A stretch of 64,000 nt of DNA. It comes from Ampelocalamus luodianensis (Eukaryota; Streptophyta; Magnoliopsida; Poales; Poaceae). The first letter of the stretch is position 1. Every line of letters starts with the position of its first letter. This document shows positions 59,182-64,000 of this stretch, one piece after another. The stretch lies in NCBI GenBank assembly GCA_036346255.1, contig JAYEVH010000226.1, forward strand, positions 186,001 to 250,000. Direction: 5' to 3'. The notes beneath the pieces are model-generated. The model had not been told where the DNA came from and ran no database searches. It was given only the letters and a program-made list of their open reading frames with translations. Made by a program: the position numbers and the translations under genes.

Positions 59182-61479
59182 TCATCCTTCGTGCTCGTCT
59201 TCACCTTCAGAGTCTGTCGACAGTGCAAGATTGACGCCAAACAATAGTCAATGGATTTAACGAAGCTAAGGGCAATTGGAACAAGTAACGATAAAAAAAA
59301 AACACAACAGTAAAGAAAATGGAGGGCTTAAGTGAGTACGTCTAAATTTTAACAATGAGATTCGCAGGCATGCATGCCATAAAGTTATAAAGGAAAAGCA
59401 CGTACCAGAGCGAACATCATCACCGACATTTCTTGACTTGATCTGTCTTACAAGCATCCGACATATTAAAACCCACCAATATATGTGCAGCACGAGTAGT
59501 GAAAATAGAAGAGAATTGAATACATAATAATATATTGGCCCATCAAAGCTGTGCTTCTTCTTGTCCAAAGTCAACAGCACTTCGTAGCTGAAACATATGG
59601 AGGTCGTGGCTATCAACCATATTAGAATCTAAACCCTATAGGCCACAGTACTTTGGCAGAAGCATCCAATACAATGTATTATAGAAAAGCAATACCTTGT
59701 ACTTCTGAGAATCCATAATGGAAAATATGTGAGGCGAAGAACAACCCATAAAGCTGCGAAAAGAAGAAAAGCAACATTTGCAAGCCACTCGCAATGACTA
59801 TACTTGGACATCTTCCCGATTTCCAAGAACACGTCGCTTGCATCATGAATTGCCAATACTATCGATCCAACTCTAGCAAACCTGTTTGATGGAAAATACA
59901 ATATTGGAAACAAATATGATTACTATTCCCAAACCAACAACTGATAAATGGGTGGTAACGACCAGGAGATGTAATAAAATCAACAATCACCATGAATCAT
60001 GACCATACAGATAATGAAACCTGGAAAGTCATGTGATAGCAGTTCCACATAGGACACACCTGAATATGTAGGACAAGACAATCACAACAACAGTTGTAAC
60101 ATGATGAGACATTGAGACCCCAAAATCAGAACGCCTTGTTTCCCAAAATATAAGCGCAAATATGGAGTATGTGTAGAACCCGGCCGAAAACATATAAACA
60201 GCCTTAAGTTTAAATCTGCAGGTGACAAAGACTGAGACATTAGATTTCGAGATTGTTATAATGACTAAGACATTAGATTTCGAGATTGTTATAATGTTTA
60301 CGAAAGTCTAAATATATAAATTCAAGTAGTAAAACCTTGCTTACTTTATCTTTTGATCAGGCCAAACCTGTTCTCCAGGTCCTACCCAGAAGTATTTGGT
60401 GTTAGTGAACCAAGGTTCATTATATGTAACCGACAAAGATAAGAGTTCCCCTGAAAGGAAGTAAATGCACTTCCAAGCTGATTCTTTGAATTTTCTTATT
60501 TTCATTCTTGTCTCCTCTATTTCATAATCAACTTTTCTGTGACCCTTTCCAAGTATAAGCCGCCTTGCCACCCTCTGGAGCAAACAGAACCACACTATAA
60601 ATAGTCAAGTTCGATAAAGGTTATCTCATTGATCCAGAAGGGAAAAAAGTTCCAACTATTTCCAATTAATAAGTTGGCGAACACAGCAAGCTAATATCAT
60701 ACTAATCATGAGATCCTTGGATATGTAAAATTGGCCATTAGCCTGTAGGACAAGTTTATGTTAACTTTTACATGCAACCTCTTTTGGCAACAGGTATTTG
60801 TTAAGAATCTATCCTATTTTTTAGCACATCTTAAGAATATATTCTGCCACCCAACCAAAGCAAAAATATGCTCCCTCTGAAAGCCATCTAATTATTCGCA
60901 GCTGGCCCAAAGAAGTAACAATGCATTTGGGGTGGGAAATGCTCAGCTTTAACACAATTTCCCACCCTGACTGCAGAATAAGCAGCAACCACCAAAACTA
61001 TTAACTATCTGCTCCTACGCAATCAGGACACTTACGCTAAACGTTCGTTGTACTAGAAATAAGACAGAGACAGGCAAAAATCAGAGCTTTCCGGGAGAAC
61101 CCGAGTATACTGATATACTAAGCCAACAAACGCACTAGCTCCACAAGAAATTTCCTCAGACGAAGCTTCGGAACTCCAAAAACCGTAGGTTTTCAGGCCA
61201 AAGAGCACCAGATCCAGCTAAGGAAACCTAGAAACCGCAAAGGCTGGACGTTGATGCGAACCACCTATAATTCTATAAACAGGCGTCAAACTACTAGTAC
61301 TAGTCAAGCAAGCAGAGAGGAAAAGCCGCCGATGTTGGCTGGACATTTTGGAGCACCTCGAAGACGAGCCGGTCGAGGAGGAAGCGGGCGGCGGGGAAGA
61401 GGACGACGAAGAAGGGCAGCGCGAGGAAGTCGCCGTACGCCGGGTAGGACTCGCGCTCCCAGTCCACCGCCGCCGCCAT
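59182..61479 (-). CDS. LAG1: LAG1/ASC1-type ceramide synthase (TLC domain), 302 residues
   Basis: Acylates sphingoid bases to ceramide in the endoplasmic reticulum membrane. Six exons: 61479-61357, 60574-60345, 60215-60060, 59881-59696, 59587-59406 and 59213-59182, all with GT..AG borders. Lengths 123+230+156+186+182+32 give exactly 303 codons with stop. Features: MAAAVDWERESYPAYGDF start; the plant motif RKFKESAWKC; SLSVTYNEPWF; VGPGEQVWPDQK; the Lag1p motif with SHH and RVGSIVLAIHDASDVFLEIG; several hydrophobic helices; and the acidic tail SEGEDEHEG with possible CK2-type serines. Relatives include tomato Asc-1 (resistance to sphinganine-analogue toxins) and Arabidopsis LOH proteins. An upstream in-frame ATG at 61518 would add 13 residues; 61479 fits the family. 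No lesion seen. Confidence 0.95.
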
Positions 61480-62189
61480 GAGGTGCTCCACCAACCCAGG
61501 CCCCGTGATCACGTACACTAGTGTACTACCACTCCAGCCAAATCGAGGAGAGCTGTGCTTGCACTAGGCTTGGGCAAGTTTTGACGGAACTGGAAGCGTA
61601 TTTGGGAAGAAGCGAACGGGAGGAGCTTGGATTTGGACCGTGTTGTTCTTTCGCCTCTGCTCCTCTCTCCCAGAGCCTGGGATCCCCCGCCCTGGGAAGG
61701 AAATTTGCTAGAGGGCGAATGGGTTGCCCGGTCATGCACGGCACGGGCACACGAACCGGTCCGATCTATCAAGGTACAGTTCATCCTGGTTCAGCTATTA
61801 TAAGGGCTATGCTATGTCGGCTCACTTATCGAGGAGGCGGCTCTGGCACGGCCCATCGACCGTTCGTGCCGGATCAACTTGAAAATGAAAATGAAAAAAA
61901 TATGTAGAATTCATAAATAGATATGAAAACTGAAAAAAAAATAAAACAATCATATTGAAAATGTAATAAAGAGTTTTATTAATGTTCAACTGCTTGCCTC
62001 GTTAAAACCTTCGCTAGGTAAAAAACTAAAAAATAAGAAAACATTAATAAATGAAAAGGAGTACACACTATAGCTCTATATACATCATTGTTCTACGCGT
62101 CATTGTCCAAGTACATATTTTCAAACACCTCCGACAACTCTGGATTTTTCACAGAGTGTTGTGTTCGTAAATCAGCTTGTTCCTAGTCT
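61480..62189. other. upstream of ceramide synthase; probable hAT 3' flank
   Basis: 61620-61870 is GC-rich with GGCACGG/CGTGCC words (CACGGCACGGGCACACG, GGCTCTGGCACGGCCC) often seen near the ends of grass Ac-like hAT elements. No exact terminus or 8-bp duplication was identified. From 61880 it is AT-rich. Confidence 0.3.
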
Positions 62190-64000
62190 TTCATAGTTAG
62201 AAGTATATTCATCATCTTACTTGTGAGACTAGTTCTTCTCTTCTCCAATATTCTTTTAGAAAGACTGAAAGCAGACTCGGAGGAAACCATCGAGATAGAA
62301 ACAGTTAACATATCACGTGCAAGTATGGATAGCACGAGATATGTTAACTTATGGGCTTACCACCATTGCAAAATTTCGAAGCCTTCTGAGTTGAAATCTA
62401 TCATATCACTGTCCAGATAGGTGGATAGTTCCCCATTTCTTGGGGTTCTTGTCTGAGCAGGCGGCGTTGTAGGGCTACTGGAGGTCGTTGCGAGCAGACT
62501 TTTCAGAATTTATTTTCATACCTTTGGCAAACCTCATGTAACCGAGAACGAACTTCTGCAAAATAGTTAATATAGTCTAGCCCTATAGCATCACTAAGAA
62601 GATCAGGTACACTACTAAATGCTCCAATTTTAGCTATAGGATCTAAAACAAATACAAATGCATATAGGTAAGGGACTTCTCTCTAATATTTAAGGTATTT
62701 ACTTTTTATAGCAACAATAGTCTCACGTAAAACTAAGTTATTTTCGTACATTTTTAATTGAGTAGTAATCTGTAAAATACTATACACAATGATAGGATAT
62801 GTTGGATAGTACACAGCGGACAAAGCAACAGTGGCCTCATAAAAATTTCTAAAAACTGTAGTATCTTCTCAGCAACGGACTAATGTTGCTCAGTCAATAC
62901 TATACTATCGTTAGTGCTCTAATAGTGCGTTTGAATAAAAATAGAAAAAATACTCTTATATGGTAAAAGACACTTAAGCATCAGTTAAATAGAGTTCCAT
63001 CTTACCGGCATGTCCAAACCGAACTTTCTTGAACGTACACCCATCGGCCTGCAGAAGTTCTTATATGCTGCTATTCTTACGTTAGAATTATTCAAGAAAG
63101 AAATTCATCGTGAAAAGCTTTAATATATGGACTCAACATCTTCAAACCGTATTTGACTATAAGGTTAATAATATGACAAGCACATTGCTGATGTAGCAAG
63201 AAGGAATCGGCGTATGTACTCAACACTGGAGTAAGAATATCCATAGCCCTAGAGTTCGAAGTGGCATTGTCTAAAGTAGTTGAGAATATTTTGTTTGTAA
63301 GACCGAGTGTGCTACATCAATTAATTTTATACCTATAATCATTTTCTCTATTATCCAGTCGTCATTAATATAATGGGTAACTACACTAAGATAATCCTCT
63401 CTAGCCCGACTATTCCATATGTCCGAGGTCAGGGCAACCGAAAATATGCACGTACTAAATAGTTTCTTTATTTTATTATGGCGTTCATTATAATATTTTA
63501 TTAGATACCTAGTTGTTGTCTCTATAAAAACAACAGAAAATCTAGAATTATGCACAGTTCTAATGTAATTTTGGAAAGCAGCAGACTCCCCAAAGCCTAA
63601 CGGTAAATCCTCAGAAGCAATTAAATGACAGATAGATTGATGGGCTACCTTAGGATCGTCGTCCCAGCTACGTACCGTACCATTGGGATTGTACTGCAGT
63701 TGCATCTGCCTCATCACCAATCATTGCTTGGCTCGACATCTTGTAGCATGTTTAAGTAAGTGGTTCGTTCCACCCATAGATCTTGAGACAATTCATTGCG
63801 ACAAATTTTGCAAACAGCATATGATACCTCATTTCCTTGTGCGTCTGGCTTGGTTGTCCGATCGAAATGCTCCCACACTCCTGATGTAGACGGTCTCGAT
63901 ATCTTTGCTCCGGTGGTCGCCGACGTAGATGCTGTCGTGGAGCCTAACGACGGAACTCCGTCTTGCCCTTCCGGTAAAAACTCCGATTGGTTTGAGGCAA
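62190..64000 (-). pseudogene. Ac-like hAT transposase (RICESLEEPER type), decayed, runs off right edge
   Basis: Reading leftwards from the edge: a Ser/Thr-rich leader, then a BED zinc finger. The finger has GVWEHFDRTTKP, AVCKICRNELS and, after a small frame slip, GGTNHLLKHATRCRAKQ. A stop follows, then 63720-63271: NPNGTVRSWDDDPKVAHQ, IASEDLPLGFGESAAF, ALTSDIWNSRAREDYLSVVT. The middle (63270-62450) is too eroded to read. The C-terminal hATC dimerisation part is in one frame at about 62430-62215: YLDSDMIDFNSEGFEILQWW, a stop, then LSILARDMLTVSISMVSSES + AFSLSKRILEKRR. Several stops and frame changes mean it is inactive. The 5' terminus lies beyond the window. Confidence 0.82.

Overview
The window is nuclear DNA from a flowering plant, most likely a grass. 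The evidence is introns with GT..AG borders, very GC-rich 5' coding exons beside AT-rich intergenic DNA, Stowaway, Tourist and Micron-like MITEs, nested LTR retrotransposons, and three host genes of familiar plant families. No bacterial, organellar, CRISPR, rRNA or convincing tRNA feature was seen.

Layout. 1-3212 is the 5' part of a minus-strand Ty1/copia element (broken gag and one LTR of about 1.1 kb). 3303-9543 is a minus-strand receptor-like kinase pseudogene. Its transmembrane exon carries a solo LTR (TSD GTATG), and that LTR is itself split by a 4.7-kb copia element (TSD ATGAT, two 269-bp LTRs). 9.6-20.6 kb is retrotransposon-derived non-coding DNA with tandem repeats and no gene. 20.9-21.8 kb is a fragment of a plant mobile domain (PMD) gene. 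22.8-28.2 kb is intergenic, with a GTTGCA-rich minisatellite, a block of alternating GGCGTGAC motifs, microsatellites and a Stowaway MITE. 28706-28933 is a 75-residue, probably DUF761-like gene. 29.9-36.8 kb holds small DNA elements and a TRIM, ending in a hAT-type element (8-bp TSD) that contains a CACTA element (3-bp TSD). 38.57-44.4 kb is the 3' end of a Ty3/gypsy element whose LTR is split by a 5.06-kb copia element with LTRs of only 110-112 bp (TSD AGAAG).

The gene-bearing part is 45.1-61.5 kb. It holds FTSHI3 (minus; a protease-less FtsH-like chloroplast AAA protein), AIH (plus; agmatine deiminase, 10 exons) and a LAG1/ASC1-type ceramide synthase (minus; 6 exons, 302 residues, intact). 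Between FTSHI3 and AIH lies a Stowaway remnant holding a Micron-like element flanked by TA microsatellites, and a second TRIM. 62.2-64.0 kb is a decayed Ac-like hAT transposase with BED finger and hATC domain, running off the right edge.

The three host genes act in separate processes (plastid protein import or quality control, polyamine synthesis, sphingolipid synthesis) and do not form a pathway. FTSHI3 and AIH are broken only by single-base length changes, while the ceramide synthase reads through cleanly. I saw no previously undescribed system. The most interesting items are the nested-insertion histories, the TRIM family in three copies, the CACTA element with an internal reading frame, and the pattern of single-base lesions.
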